64,000 nt of DNA from Flavobacterium selenitireducens (GCF_014748335.1 NZ_JAAVIY010000001.1:558001-622000), one strand, 5' to 3'. Positions 55,127-64,000 are shown, counted from the first letter of the stretch. Notes: generated by a model not told the origin, from the sequence alone. Numbers and translations are program-made.

Positions 55127-56059
55127 ATGAAGGCATTTTTCCTTAAACTCGGAGTTTTCGTTATCGCGGTCGTCGCGCTGATGACGCTTTTTATGTCGCA
55201 ATTCGGACAGTATGTCGATTACTTCTACGGGAAATTCACGACACCGGCCCAACATTCTCTCATTACCGGGGATTCCAAAAGCCTGTCAGGGTTACGTCCG
55301 GCCCTGTTCGACGAACAATTGAAAGGGCAATTCGAGCTGCCGATGTTCAATTACAGTTTCACGATGTCGCAGGCCGTTTACGGAAGCTGCTATCTCGAAA
55401 GCATCAGGCGCAAGCTCGATCCCGACACTAAAAACGGCCTCTTTATTTTATCGGTAAGCCCCTGGATGTTGTCCGAACGGCCGGGTGACGAGGTAGAAAA
55501 CGGTGTGTTTTTCGAATCGGACATGGCGCCTCACAACATGCGTTTTCCGAACATGAAACCCAATCCGGAGTATTTTTTGCGCAATTTCAACAACTTCCAT
55601 TTCAAGGCGGTTTTCAGACAAGCCTCACGCCTGCACGAAGACGGATGGTACGAAGAGCATAACGTCCCGAACGACGAACGCGAACGCGCTGCGTTGCATC
55701 ACCATCACGAGGGTTTGTTCCGGCAACAGTCCAAAATTTGGAAACCTTCCGGGTTCAGGATGCAACAGTTAAAAAAAACCGTGTCCTTCCTGAAGAAACA
55801 CGGAACGGTCGTCTTGTTGCGCATGCCGTCGAGCGCGAACGTCAACAGGATCGAGGACGCCTACTGGCAAAATTTCGACAGCGAATTGCAGCAGGTCGCC
55901 AAAAGCGGGGCGTCGTATCTCAACTACGCCAAAAGCTATCAATTCCCTACTTTCGACGGATCCCACCTCGACTACGACACCGCGACGGCTTTTGGGAAAG
56001 CGCTTTGCGACACCATCCGAAATTTTCCATCCGTAAAAAACAAGCTTCCCCAATCCTAA
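55127..56059 (+). CDS. Membrane-anchored SGNH-like periplasmic protein (DltD/AlgJ-like role)
   Basis: 310 residues. One N-terminal membrane anchor (about 4-24) precedes a periplasmic domain. SGNH-like features are LITGDSKSLSGLRP (candidate Ser50 of GDS) and FDGSHLDYD (Asp277-x-x-His280), the usual first and last blocks. No DltD name can be given by similarity alone, but the position after MBOAT and the catalytic blocks fit a partner that moves the acyl group onto an acceptor outside the cell. Starts three bases after the MBOAT stop. Confidence 0.75.
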   Translation: MKAFFLKLGVFVIAVVALMTLFMSQFGQYVDYFYGKFTTPAQHSLITGDSKSLSGLRPALFDEQLKGQFELPMFNYSFTMSQAVYGSCYLESIRRKLDPDTKNGLFILSVSPWMLSERPGDEVENGVFFESDMAPHNMRFPNMKPNPEYFLRNFNNFHFKAVFRQASRLHEDGWYEEHNVPNDERERAALHHHHEGLFRQQSKIWKPSGFRMQQLKKTVSFLKKHGTVVLLRMPSSANVNRIEDAYWQNFDSELQQVAKSGASYLNYAKSYQFPTFDGSHLDYDTATAFGKALCDTIRNFPSVKNKLPQS

Positions 56060-56142
56060 AAGTCACACTTTCATGGATTTTTTTTTGGAAGTAACGCCTT
56101 ACATTTTATTCGTTTTGCTATTTTAGCGCCAACCGACCCGAT

Positions 56143-56865
56143 ATGGAACACCCGACCTGCCTGAATTGCGACAATCCTGTCTCGAAAAATTTTTGTGAAG
56201 TGTGCGGCCAACGAACCAATACTCACCGCATCGATTTCAAGAGTTTTTTTCTGCACGATCTTGTGCATGGCGTATGGCATCTCGACCGCGGCATCCTTTT
56301 TACAACGAAAGAAACGTTCACGCGCCCTGGCAAGGCCGCCCTGGACTACATATCGGGCAAACGCGTTCGCTACTACAACGTGTTCTATCTGACGTTGCTT
56401 GCGCTAGGTTTGAGTTTTTCGGTCTCCCATTTTCTCGATGGCTATCTGCCTCATACCGATGAAAAAATCCCGACGGTCTTTGCCTTCCTGATCGACAACC
56501 TCAAATGGTTCATCGTCGGGATGATTCCATTCATAGCGTTCAACGGTTATGGCATCATGGACAGGCTCCACCTGAATCTCGCCGAACATTTCATCATCGC
56601 GGGCATTTGCCTGTTGGGATCTACGTTGCTTTCGTTCCCGGCCATCCTGTTCTCGTTTTTAGCGGAAAAGACCGGATATGCGTTGTTTGAAATACTTTCA
56701 GTCGTTGTCGCTGCCCTGATTATTTTTTTCCCGGTATATGTCTATGCCAACGCCAGTAGCGAAAAGTACAGGTGGTGGGAACTCCTTTGGCGCTTTCTCC
56801 TATTTTATACGATCCTTATGATTCAAGGCAGTCTCGTCGCCTCATTACTATTGCTGTTCTGGTAG
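56143..56865 (+). CDS. DUF3667 membrane protein (short paralogue)
   Basis: 240 residues. An N-terminal zinc ribbon (CLNCDNPVSKNFCEVCGQ) is followed by the DUF3667 motif TFTRPGKAALDYISGKRVRY and about five membrane segments. It is a shorter relative of the 380-residue protein at 38598, lacking the polar insert. Upstream lies TATTTTAG, one mismatch from the -7 consensus. It is not clearly part of the acyl-transfer operon. Function unknown. Confidence 0.85.
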   Translation: MEHPTCLNCDNPVSKNFCEVCGQRTNTHRIDFKSFFLHDLVHGVWHLDRGILFTTKETFTRPGKAALDYISGKRVRYYNVFYLTLLALGLSFSVSHFLDGYLPHTDEKIPTVFAFLIDNLKWFIVGMIPFIAFNGYGIMDRLHLNLAEHFIIAGICLLGSTLLSFPAILFSFLAEKTGYALFEILSVVVAALIIFFPVYVYANASSEKYRWWELLWRFLLFYTILMIQGSLVASLLLLFW

Positions 56866-56964
56866 CGGAACGCCGTACAAGGCGTACTTCCAGACCGCGA
56901 ATTTTACCAGTTCATTGAGGATTTCGCACGGCTTTTTTTAATAATTTGCAGAAAACAAACACCA

Positions 56965-58749
56965 ATGTCCGATATCAAACGACTTTTCGACTTTCCATAC
57001 CACCAACTCAAACACTATAGCCGTGAGGATTCGCTCGTTACCAAACAGGACGGCAATTGGATCAAGACTTCCACACAAGAATATCTCGCAAAAGCCAATG
57101 CAATTTCTCGGGCGCTGTTGAGGATAGGCGTGCAGAAAGACGACAAAATCGCCGTGATTTCACACAATAACCGCACGGAATGGCATATCCTCGACATCGG
57201 CATCCAACAAACGGGCGCTCAGAACGTTCCGGTTTACCCGACGATTTCCGAGGAAGAATACGAGTATATCCTGAACCATTGCGAAGCCACGTATTGCTTC
57301 GTTTCGAACGACGAAGTATTGTCGAAGGTAAACGCCATCCGCAACAATCTTCCGAAACTCAAACAAGTCTATTGCATCGAACAGATTTCAGGTTGTAAGA
57401 ACTGGTCGGAACTTCTCGAGCTTGGGAAAGACGAGAGCAACCAACCTGAAGTCGAAGCCAGGAAAGACGCGATCAAAGCAGATGATCTTGCCACGATCAT
57501 TTATACGTCAGGCACCACCGGCAAACCAAAAGGCGTCATGCTTTCGCACGATAACATTGTTTCAAATGTGCTTGGCAGCGAGAAACGAATCCCGTTCGAA
57601 GCCGGTAAGTCGCGTGCGATGAGCTTCCTTCCGATCTGCCACATTTTCGAGCGCATGGTCGTCTACCTGTACCAATATTACGGCGTCGGGATCTACTTCG
57701 CCGAATCGATAGACAAAATCAGTGAAAACATCCAGGAAGTAAAACCCAACGTGATGACGGTCGTGCCGCGCCTTCTCGAGAAGGTGTACGAAAAGATCCA
57801 CGCCAAAGGTTCCGAGCTTACCGGAATCAAATACAAGCTTTTCTTTTGGGCCATCGGACTTGGCGAATGCTACAAGCCTTACGGACAAAACGGATGGTGG
57901 TACGAATTCCAGCTCAAATGGGCGCGCAAGCTCATCTTCAGCAAGTGGAAAGAAGCCCTTGGTGGACAACTCGGCCTTATGGTTTCGGGAAGTGCCGCAT
58001 TGCAGCCGCGTTTGGCGCGTATGTTCGCTGCAGCTGATATTCCCGTCATGGAAGGCTACGGCCTTACCGAGACGTCTCCTGTGATCGCCGTGAACTGCAT
58101 CCGCGACAGGCAGTTCAAAATTGGAACCGTCGGGAAACCGATCCCGAATATCGAGGTCAAGATTGCCCAGGATGGCGAAATACTTTGCAAAGGCCCCAAT
58201 ATCATGATGGGCTATTACAAGGACGACGCGAAAACCGCCGAGGTCATCACCGACGGCTATTTCCACACGGGTGATATAGGCGAGATCGACAGCGAGGGTT
58301 TCCTCAAGATCACGGATCGCAAAAAAGAAATGTTCAAAACCTCCGGCGGAAAATACATCGCGCCTCAGTTGCTTGAAAATGCCATGAAACAATCGCGTTT
58401 TATCGAGCAGGTCATGGTCATAGGCGAAGGCGAAAAGATGCCGGCAGCTTTCATCCAGCCAAACTTTGCGTTCGTAAAGGATTGGGCGCGTATCCACAAG
58501 CTCGAAATCGGCGAGAACAATGAAGACATTGTTTGTAATGAAGCCGTCAAACAGCGCATCTGGGAAGAAGTCGAAAAAATGAACGACAAGTTCGGGAATT
58601 GGGAAAAAGTCAAAAAAATCGAACTGACGCCACAAATTTGGTCGATCGACGGTGGCGAGCTTACGCCGACGTTAAAACTCAAGCGCAAGAATATTCTGGA
58701 AAAATACAAGGATTTGTACCAAAAGATTTACGGATCCAGAAACGAGTAA
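56965..58749 (+). CDS. Long-chain acyl-CoA ligase (FadD15-type)
   Basis: 594 residues. AMP-binding signature IYTSGTTGKPKGVMLSHD, then YGLTETSPVIAVN, YFHTGDIGEIDSEGFLKITD and a late lysine motif near TPTLKLKRKNI. Length and text fit the bacterial long-chain fatty acid CoA ligase group used to activate fatty acids for lipid synthesis or beta-oxidation. The beta-oxidation operon starts 2 kb downstream on the same strand, so a joint role in fatty-acid use is plausible. The 190-base gap that follows (58750-58940) shows no gene. Confidence 0.93.
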   Translation: MSDIKRLFDFPYHQLKHYSREDSLVTKQDGNWIKTSTQEYLAKANAISRALLRIGVQKDDKIAVISHNNRTEWHILDIGIQQTGAQNVPVYPTISEEEYEYILNHCEATYCFVSNDEVLSKVNAIRNNLPKLKQVYCIEQISGCKNWSELLELGKDESNQPEVEARKDAIKADDLATIIYTSGTTGKPKGVMLSHDNIVSNVLGSEKRIPFEAGKSRAMSFLPICHIFERMVVYLYQYYGVGIYFAESIDKISENIQEVKPNVMTVVPRLLEKVYEKIHAKGSELTGIKYKLFFWAIGLGECYKPYGQNGWWYEFQLKWARKLIFSKWKEALGGQLGLMVSGSAALQPRLARMFAAADIPVMEGYGLTETSPVIAVNCIRDRQFKIGTVGKPIPNIEVKIAQDGEILCKGPNIMMGYYKDDAKTAEVITDGYFHTGDIGEIDSEGFLKITDRKKEMFKTSGGKYIAPQLLENAMKQSRFIEQVMVIGEGEKMPAAFIQPNFAFVKDWARIHKLEIGENNEDIVCNEAVKQRIWEEVEKMNDKFGNWEKVKKIELTPQIWSIDGGELTPTLKLKRKNILEKYKDLYQKIYGSRNE

Positions 58750-58940
58750 TGCTAAGCACTTAAAGCGTTTTGTAGATTCGCGCGGTTTGCGGCAGCTATC
58801 GGATTTACACAACGCGAATCGCTGTCCTCTCTTGACATAACCGCGAACTCGCGAATCTTGATCTCCCCGACTAAATTCGCAAATTCGCGGCTAACGTCTT
58901 ATCCTTGATTCCATAGCTTTGTAAAGATCGTTGTTGCGTA

Positions 58941-60683
58941 TCACTCCACTTTTATTACGGCCGTCTTTTCCGAAACGCCGTTTTCATTAATGGCTTCGAT
59001 CGAAAAATAATACGTTTTCTTCAAGTCCATCGTCTTGAGCCAATACTCGTTGAAATCGTGTATCATGATGCAGCTGTACAATTTGTCCGGAGCCGTCCCA
59101 TAATACAAATTGTAGGCGAACGCATTGTCGACCGGTTCCCATTTTATGTAGGCGCTCCGTTTGTCTTTCTCGGTTCGGAGTACGATCAATTGGCGAACCT
59201 TATCCGGTTTGGCCCCGTTTCCGTTTCCGAAGACACGCAATCCTGAAATCGCGAATTTTCCGGTCGGCATATGGATGTTCTCGAGTTTGATGTAACGTGT
59301 TTGGATGGATTTTGGCAATTCGATATAATCGTGGGGAACGTCGGTTTTGTTGTTGCTTTTATCGACGAGGACTTTCCATTTTTTCCCATCGTCAGAGCAA
59401 AGTATCCGATATTGATGATAGATTCCGGTCTGCTTCCCAAGGAATTCCACATCCTGGTCGGCATAATTGATTTGAATGGCGTTCACGGTGGATTTCTGCC
59501 CTAAATCAGTGGCGATCCACTCCCCTTTGCCGGCGGTTTTCGCGCTCCAATACGTCTTGATGTTTTCGTCGTTGGCATTGTTGGCAAAAAAACTACCGAG
59601 GGTCGAGGAAACGGTTACCGGCTTTTTATAGTTCAGCAGCATCCATCCGGGAAAAGTTTTGCCGTTTTTCCTGGCCTCCGGCGCATATTGCGGATAATCG
59701 CCAAACGCCGTATTACACCACATGACATCGTCTTTGTCAAATCCTGTCGGCCAGATTCCGATGCGGCGCTCCCAAGTGTTTTTCACGCACACAATCGTCG
59801 TCGATACATGCCAGTACTGCCCGAATCTGTCCTTGAACGATCCGCCATGACCTGCTCCGCGGTTGAATCCGCCGGGTTTGAAACTCAACGGATCGGATTG
59901 TGGTACCACGTTCGGTTCCAGGTCAAACAAAGGCGTGTCGGCCACGACTACACCGTCGGCATAACCGCTGAATTCGGTTCCCGGCGCTCCGTACTGGAAA
60001 TAGTATTTGCCGTTGTGTTTGGTCATATCGGCACCTTCAATGAACGGATCGAGGAAAGTATTGTCCATGTGTTCGCCGAAACGCTGCCATCCGTAGCGCC
60101 AATCCTCCAGAAAATACATTGGGCGACGGCTGCCGATGGGTTCAAAGGTTTTGCGGTCCATCTCGACGCCAAAAACGGGATGCTTGTTGCTCGAGCCGTT
60201 GTACATGTAAAATTTACCGTCGTCATCTGTAAAAAAACCGGGATCCCAACCGCCGATGGCAAGTGAATCTTTTATCACGAACCACTTGTTGCTCGCAGGA
60301 TCCGTACTTCCCCAAAGCGAAAATGTCTTGGTGTAAGTGCTTCCGAAAACCACCATCGTATCGCCAACGATGCCAACTCCGGGTGCGCACAGGTCATCTT
60401 TGGTATCGTTCCACGGCCTCAGGAAACTTTTTTTGTGGAATTTCCAATTGAGCATGTCGGCGCTTTGCCAATATCCGCCTTGGTTCGTGGAAAAGAGATA
60501 GAGGTCGTTTTTGTAATTTACGATGACCGGATCGGCCGTGGCGCGGTGTTTTCCCCAAGAAGTAAAATTCTCATGAGGCGTGTACCCGTAATCGATGTTG
60601 ACAGGGTTGCAATACGTTTGTTGTTGTGAAATCGCAAGCATAGGCACAAGAAATGCGACAGCCCGCGCAATGGCTTTGATCAT
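58941..60683 (-). CDS. Exported GH43-type glycoside hydrolase with F5/8C and FN3 modules
   Basis: 580 residues. Signal peptide (AIARAVAFLVPMLAISQ), then a five-bladed beta-propeller GH43-like catalytic domain (about 20-345) with RATADPVIVNYKNDLYLF (catalytic-base Asp region), WDPGFFTDDDGKFYMYNGS and FIEGADMTKHNGKYYFQYG. A discoidin/F5-8C carbohydrate-binding region (about 370-490) and a C-terminal fibronectin-type III module follow. GH43 enzymes act on arabinose- or xylose-containing or galactan polymers; the exact target is not seen. The start is MIKAIAR, not the earlier Met 69 bases upstream, because it gives the signal peptide. No SusC/SusD genes are next to it. Confidence 0.88.
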   Translation of the reverse strand: MIKAIARAVAFLVPMLAISQQQTYCNPVNIDYGYTPHENFTSWGKHRATADPVIVNYKNDLYLFSTNQGGYWQSADMLNWKFHKKSFLRPWNDTKDDLCAPGVGIVGDTMVVFGSTYTKTFSLWGSTDPASNKWFVIKDSLAIGGWDPGFFTDDDGKFYMYNGSSNKHPVFGVEMDRKTFEPIGSRRPMYFLEDWRYGWQRFGEHMDNTFLDPFIEGADMTKHNGKYYFQYGAPGTEFSGYADGVVVADTPLFDLEPNVVPQSDPLSFKPGGFNRGAGHGGSFKDRFGQYWHVSTTIVCVKNTWERRIGIWPTGFDKDDVMWCNTAFGDYPQYAPEARKNGKTFPGWMLLNYKKPVTVSSTLGSFFANNANDENIKTYWSAKTAGKGEWIATDLGQKSTVNAIQINYADQDVEFLGKQTGIYHQYRILCSDDGKKWKVLVDKSNNKTDVPHDYIELPKSIQTRYIKLENIHMPTGKFAISGLRVFGNGNGAKPDKVRQLIVLRTEKDKRSAYIKWEPVDNAFAYNLYYGTAPDKLYSCIMIHDFNEYWLKTMDLKKTYYFSIEAINENGVSEKTAVIKVE

Positions 60684-60792
60684 CTTGAAAGGTGTTGGTT
60701 TGAAATCTTTAAAATTATCAAATTTGATGTAGTCCTGACACGAACCGTACACATCATCGCCACATCAGACACAAAATTTTACGATAATTTAT

Positions 60793-60804
60793 TATGCATG
60801 CATA
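60793..60804. promoter_or_regulatory. Candidate MarR operator palindrome
   Basis: TATGCATGCATA is a perfect 12-bp palindrome centred about 23 bases upstream of the -7 box at 60816, so it overlaps the expected -33 position of the marR promoter. MarR dimers bind such short palindromes, so this is a good autorepression site. The GH43 gene's promoter would lie in the same gap. Confidence 0.55.
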
Positions 60805-60815
60805 CTACTTTTTAT

Positions 60816-60823
60816 TATATTTG
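60816..60823 (+). promoter_or_regulatory. -7 promoter element TATATTTG
   Basis: Exact TAnnTTTG match 17 bases before the MarR-family ATG. Confidence 0.65.
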
Positions 60824-60840
60824 GATTCCACTCGCCCGAC

Positions 60841-61293
60841 ATGAAAGACAAAACAATAGACTACATCCTTCGCGCCACATGGCAAGCCGTCTCGAGAATG
60901 TACAACGAAGAAGCCAACAAATACGGAGCGACGATGGCCACGGGATTCGCCCTGCTGAGCATGGATCGTGAGGAAGGGACACCTTCGACGGCTTTGGGCC
61001 CAAAAATGGGTATGGAGGCCACAAGCCTTACCCGGACGTTGAAATCGATGGAGGAAAAAGGCCTGATTGAGCGTCGGCCGAACCCTGAGGACGGACGCGG
61101 CGTCTTGATCTACCTTACGGATTTCGGTCGCGAAAAACGCGAACTTTCCAAAAATACCGTATTGCAGTTCAACAACATCGTCCGCCAGAAAGTAGGTGAC
61201 GAAAAATTGCGGCATTTCGCCGAGGTCGCCGAAGCCATAAACGAACTCATCACCGAAAAAAATATTTTCAATACAACCGAACAACTAAAATGA
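60841..61293 (+). CDS. MarR-family transcriptional regulator
   Basis: 150 residues. The winged helix-turn-helix includes GPKMGMEATSLTRTLKSMEE (recognition helix) and the wing LIERRPNPEDGRGVLIYLTD. It overlaps the next gene by four bases (ATGA), so it is first in a beta-oxidation operon and probably senses an acyl-CoA or fatty acid. The palindrome at 60793 is a likely autorepression site. Confidence 0.92.
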   Translation: MKDKTIDYILRATWQAVSRMYNEEANKYGATMATGFALLSMDREEGTPSTALGPKMGMEATSLTRTLKSMEEKGLIERRPNPEDGRGVLIYLTDFGREKRELSKNTVLQFNNIVRQKVGDEKLRHFAEVAEAINELITEKNIFNTTEQLK

Positions 61294-63680
61294 AAAGGAC
61301 TATCAAGAAAGTGGCCGTCGTAGGCTCGGGCATCATGGGCTCGGGAATCGCCTGCCATTTCGCCAACATTGGCGTTGAAGTACTGCTTTTGGACATCGCT
61401 CCGAAGGATTTGACCGAAAGCGAGACCAAAAAAGGATTGACGCTCGAGAGCAAATCCGTTCGCAACCGTATCGTCAACGAACATTTGCAGAACGCGCTCA
61501 AATCGAAACCTTCGCCTATCTATCACCAGAAATTCGCCAGCAGGATCTCAACCGGGAATACCACCGACGACATGGCGAAACTGTCTGATGCCGATTGGAT
61601 CATCGAAGTCGTCGTGGAAAGGCTCGACATCAAAAAACTTGTATTCGAGCAAATAGAAAAATACCGCAAACCAGGCACACTGGTTACTTCGAACACTTCC
61701 GGGATTCCGATCCAATTCATGAGCGAAGGCCGAAGCGAGGATTTCCAGCAACATTTCTGCGGCACCCATTTTTTCAATCCGCCGCGTTACCTCAAACTGT
61801 TCGAAATCATTCCGGGACCTAAAACATCGCCGGAAGTACTTTCCTTCCTCAATGAGTACGGCGAAAAATTTCTTGGGAAAACCTCAGTGGTTGCCAAAGA
61901 TACGCCTGCGTTCATCGGGAACCGCATCGGGATTTACGGCATACAATCGCTTTTCCACCTCGTAAAGGAAATGGGATTGACCGTCGAAGAAGTCGACAAA
62001 TTGACCGGCCCGGTCATCGGACGACCGAAATCGGCAACGTTCCGAACGGTAGACGTCGTCGGCCTGGACACGTTGGTTCACGTCGCAAACGGCCTATACG
62101 AAGGCGTTCCGAACGATGAAGCCCACGGACTGTTCAAGCTTCCCGAGTTCGTATCCACGATGATCGAAAACAAATGGCTCGGAAGCAAGACTGGGCAAGG
62201 TTTCTATAAAAAAGTCGACAAGGACATCCTGACTTTGGATTTGGATACGTTGGAATATCGTCCGAATAAAAAAGCGTCGTTCGCCACGTTGGAATTGACG
62301 AAAACGATAGAAAAACCGATCGACCGATTCAAGGTTCTGATCACCGGAAAAGACAAGGCAGGGGAATTCTACCGCAAGAATTTCGCAGGAATGTTCGCCT
62401 ACGTTTCCAACCGAATCCCTGAAATCACGGAAAATCCGTACAAGATAGACGATGCGATGAAAGCTGGTTTCGGATGGGAAAACGGCCCGTTCGAGATTTG
62501 GGACGCCATCGGCATAGAAAAGGGCATCGAACTTATCAAAGCCGAAAACCTGACCTATGCTTCGTGGGTCGACGACATGCTCGCGTCGGGAAACAAATCG
62601 TTCTATGCCGTCAAGGATGGTGCGACTTACGCCTACGACATTTCGTCGAAAACACAGCAAAAAATTCCCGGGCAGGAAGCCTTCATCATCCTGAACAACA
62701 TACGTGAAAACAAAAAAGTTTGGAGCAATCCGGGCGCGACGATACAGGATTTGGGCGATGGCATCCTCAATCTCGAGTTCCACTCAAAAATGAATACGAT
62801 TGGAGGAGAAGTCATCCAGGGCATCACCAAAGCCATCGACTTGGCCGAAAAGGACTTTCAGGGCATCGTCATCGGAAACCAAGGCGCGAATTTCTCGGTC
62901 GGGGCCAACATCGGCATGATCTTCATGATGGCCGTAGAGCAGGAATACGACGAGCTCAACTTCGCCATCAAGCAATTCCAGGATACGATGATGCGACTGC
63001 GGTATTCGTCTATCCCGGTCGTGGCGGCGCCTCACGGTATGACGCTCGGAGGCGGATGCGAACTTAGCATGCATTCCGACAAAGTCGTGGCTGCCGCCGA
63101 AACGTATATCGGATTGGTCGAATTCGGCGTCGGTGTGATTCCCGGAGGCGGTGGATCGAAGGAAATGGCCTTGCGCGCTTCGGACCAGTTCCACAAAAAT
63201 GATGTAGAGCTCAACGTGCTCCAGGAATATTTTCTGGCAGTGGCAATGGCGAAAGTCTCGACTTCAGCTTATGAAGCCTACGACACCGGAATTCTGCAGA
63301 AAGGCAAAGATGTGATTGTCGTGAATCGCGACCGACAGATCGCCGAGGCAAAAAAGCACGCATTGCTTCTCGCCGAAGCCGGTTATACCCAACCTATCCG
63401 CCGCAAAGACGTGAAAGTCCTCGGGAAACAAGCCTTGGGAATGTTCATGGTGGGAACCGACAGCATGGAAGCCGGGCATTATATTTCCGAACACGACAAG
63501 AAAATCGCAAACAAGCTGGCTTACGTCATGGCCGGTGGCGACTTGTCCGAAGCGGCATTCGTATCGGAACAATATCTGCTCGATTTGGAGCGCGAGGCAT
63601 TTTTGTCGCTTTGTACCGAGAGGAAAACGCTGGAACGCATCCAGTTTATGTTGACGAAAGGCAAACCTTTGAGAAATTAA
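61290..63680 (+). CDS. 3-hydroxyacyl-CoA dehydrogenase / enoyl-CoA hydratase fusion
   Basis: 796 residues. N-terminal NAD-binding dehydrogenase half: VAVVGSGIMGSGIA, then HFFNPPRYLKLFEI, TGPVIGRPKSATFRTVDVVG, ENKWLGSKTGQGFYKK. C-terminal hydratase/isomerase half: ANFSVGANIGMIFMMAVEQE, PVVAAPHGMTLGGGCELSMH, GLVEFGVGVIPGGGGSKEMA. The dehydrogenase comes first, unlike E. coli FadB, where the hydratase comes first. It covers two steps of beta-oxidation. A thiolase starts 13 bases downstream. Confidence 0.94.
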   Translation: MKRTIKKVAVVGSGIMGSGIACHFANIGVEVLLLDIAPKDLTESETKKGLTLESKSVRNRIVNEHLQNALKSKPSPIYHQKFASRISTGNTTDDMAKLSDADWIIEVVVERLDIKKLVFEQIEKYRKPGTLVTSNTSGIPIQFMSEGRSEDFQQHFCGTHFFNPPRYLKLFEIIPGPKTSPEVLSFLNEYGEKFLGKTSVVAKDTPAFIGNRIGIYGIQSLFHLVKEMGLTVEEVDKLTGPVIGRPKSATFRTVDVVGLDTLVHVANGLYEGVPNDEAHGLFKLPEFVSTMIENKWLGSKTGQGFYKKVDKDILTLDLDTLEYRPNKKASFATLELTKTIEKPIDRFKVLITGKDKAGEFYRKNFAGMFAYVSNRIPEITENPYKIDDAMKAGFGWENGPFEIWDAIGIEKGIELIKAENLTYASWVDDMLASGNKSFYAVKDGATYAYDISSKTQQKIPGQEAFIILNNIRENKKVWSNPGATIQDLGDGILNLEFHSKMNTIGGEVIQGITKAIDLAEKDFQGIVIGNQGANFSVGANIGMIFMMAVEQEYDELNFAIKQFQDTMMRLRYSSIPVVAAPHGMTLGGGCELSMHSDKVVAAAETYIGLVEFGVGVIPGGGGSKEMALRASDQFHKNDVELNVLQEYFLAVAMAKVSTSAYEAYDTGILQKGKDVIVVNRDRQIAEAKKHALLLAEAGYTQPIRRKDVKVLGKQALGMFMVGTDSMEAGHYISEHDKKIANKLAYVMAGGDLSEAAFVSEQYLLDLEREAFLSLCTERKTLERIQFMLTKGKPLRN

Positions 63681-63693
63681 ATTCCAGTTGTAA

Positions 63694-64000
63694 ATGAAAA
63701 CCGCATATATCGTAAAAGCCTATAGAACCGCAGTCGGAAAAGCCCCAAAAGGTGTTTTCCGATTCAAAAGACCAGATGAGCTGGCGGCTGAAACCATCCA
63801 ACACATGATGAACGAGTTGCCCCAGCTTGACAAAAAACGAATCGACGACGTCATGGTGGGAAATGCCATGCCCGAAGCCGAACAAGGCCTCAACTTCGCC
63901 CGATTGATCTCACTCATGGGATTGAAAGTGGATGATGTTCCAGGTGTGACCGTCAACCGTTACTGCGCTTCGGGATTGGAGACGATCGGAATGGCAACGG
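63694..64000 (+). CDS. Acetyl-CoA acyltransferase (thiolase), truncated by window end
   Basis: The first 102 residues match a thiolase: MKTAYIVKAYRTAVGKAPKG, DDVMVGNAMPEAEQGLNFAR, and VNRYCASGLETIGMA, where Cys91 is the acyl-acceptor nucleophile. It would complete the thiolysis step next to the dehydrogenase/hydratase fusion in the same operon. The rest, including the second catalytic Cys, lies outside the window. Confidence 0.93.
   Translation, partial: MKTAYIVKAYRTAVGKAPKGVFRFKRPDELAAETIQHMMNELPQLDKKRIDDVMVGNAMPEAEQGLNFARLISLMGLKVDDVPGVTVNRYCASGLETIGMAT

Noticed and set aside
57562..58635. A 357-codon minus-strand frame across the acyl-CoA ligase
   Set aside because: Antisense shadow of a gene with complete AMP-binding motifs.

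Overview
The window is chromosomal DNA of a member of the Bacteroidota, almost certainly the family Flavobacteriaceae (Flavobacterium-like). The evidence is a type IX secretion sorting domain, TamB/TamL lacking a proteobacterial gene order, a bacillithiol deacetylase, DUF3667 proteins, weak Shine-Dalgarno sequences, and promoters with the Bacteroidota -7 consensus TAnnTTTG. Most of the sequence is ordinary, densely packed core and accessory genome. I see no prophage, complete insertion sequence, CRISPR array or rRNA operon.

Layout. 1-1590 (-): end-truncated GEVED adhesin-like protein exported by T9SS. 1753-7901 (+): four-gene ligase-associated DNA repair cassette (MBL exonuclease, ATP-dependent ligase, DEXH helicase, PdeM phosphoesterase). 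8099-9239: HipA-like kinase plus DUF3037. 9306-11365: PAS histidine kinase and a single-domain response regulator. 11600-19123: TamB and the lipoprotein TamL, an outer-membrane biogenesis pair. 19278-23825 (-): response regulator and a very large two-module hybrid kinase. 24162-27646: Ku and LigD, a complete bacterial NHEJ system. 27650-28316: eroded DNA with an epimerase remnant. 28317-34319 (-): L,D-transpeptidase, an HPP/ClC membrane pair, a patatin-like lipase and a NUMOD4/HNH-like protein. 34539-42907: SRPBCC, BrkB, dienelactone hydrolase, DUF3667, M28 peptidase and several small exported proteins. 43071-45464 (-): tRNA-His, BshB1, isochorismate synthase and a hotdog thioesterase. 45648-51139: beta-helix lipoprotein and PurL. 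51317-56059: a five-gene Dlt-like acyl-transfer operon. 56143-64000: DUF3667 paralogue, long-chain acyl-CoA ligase, GH43 enzyme (-), and a MarR-headed beta-oxidation operon that runs off the window.

The most interesting candidate system is the tightly coupled operon at 51317-56059. It encodes an amino-acid-type adenylation enzyme, a GNAT acyltransferase, an acyl carrier protein, an MBOAT membrane acyltransferase and a membrane-anchored SGNH-like protein. This is the D-alanylation (DltA-C-B-D) logic moved into a Gram-negative and given an extra GNAT, and I infer that it O-acylates a cell-surface polymer. A second theme is intergenic architecture. The window has three copies of a structured flavobacterial element, one overlapping a stop codon. 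It also has octamer and heptamer tandem arrays placed just upstream of genes, a 34-bp perfect palindrome, and a palindromic candidate MarR operator.
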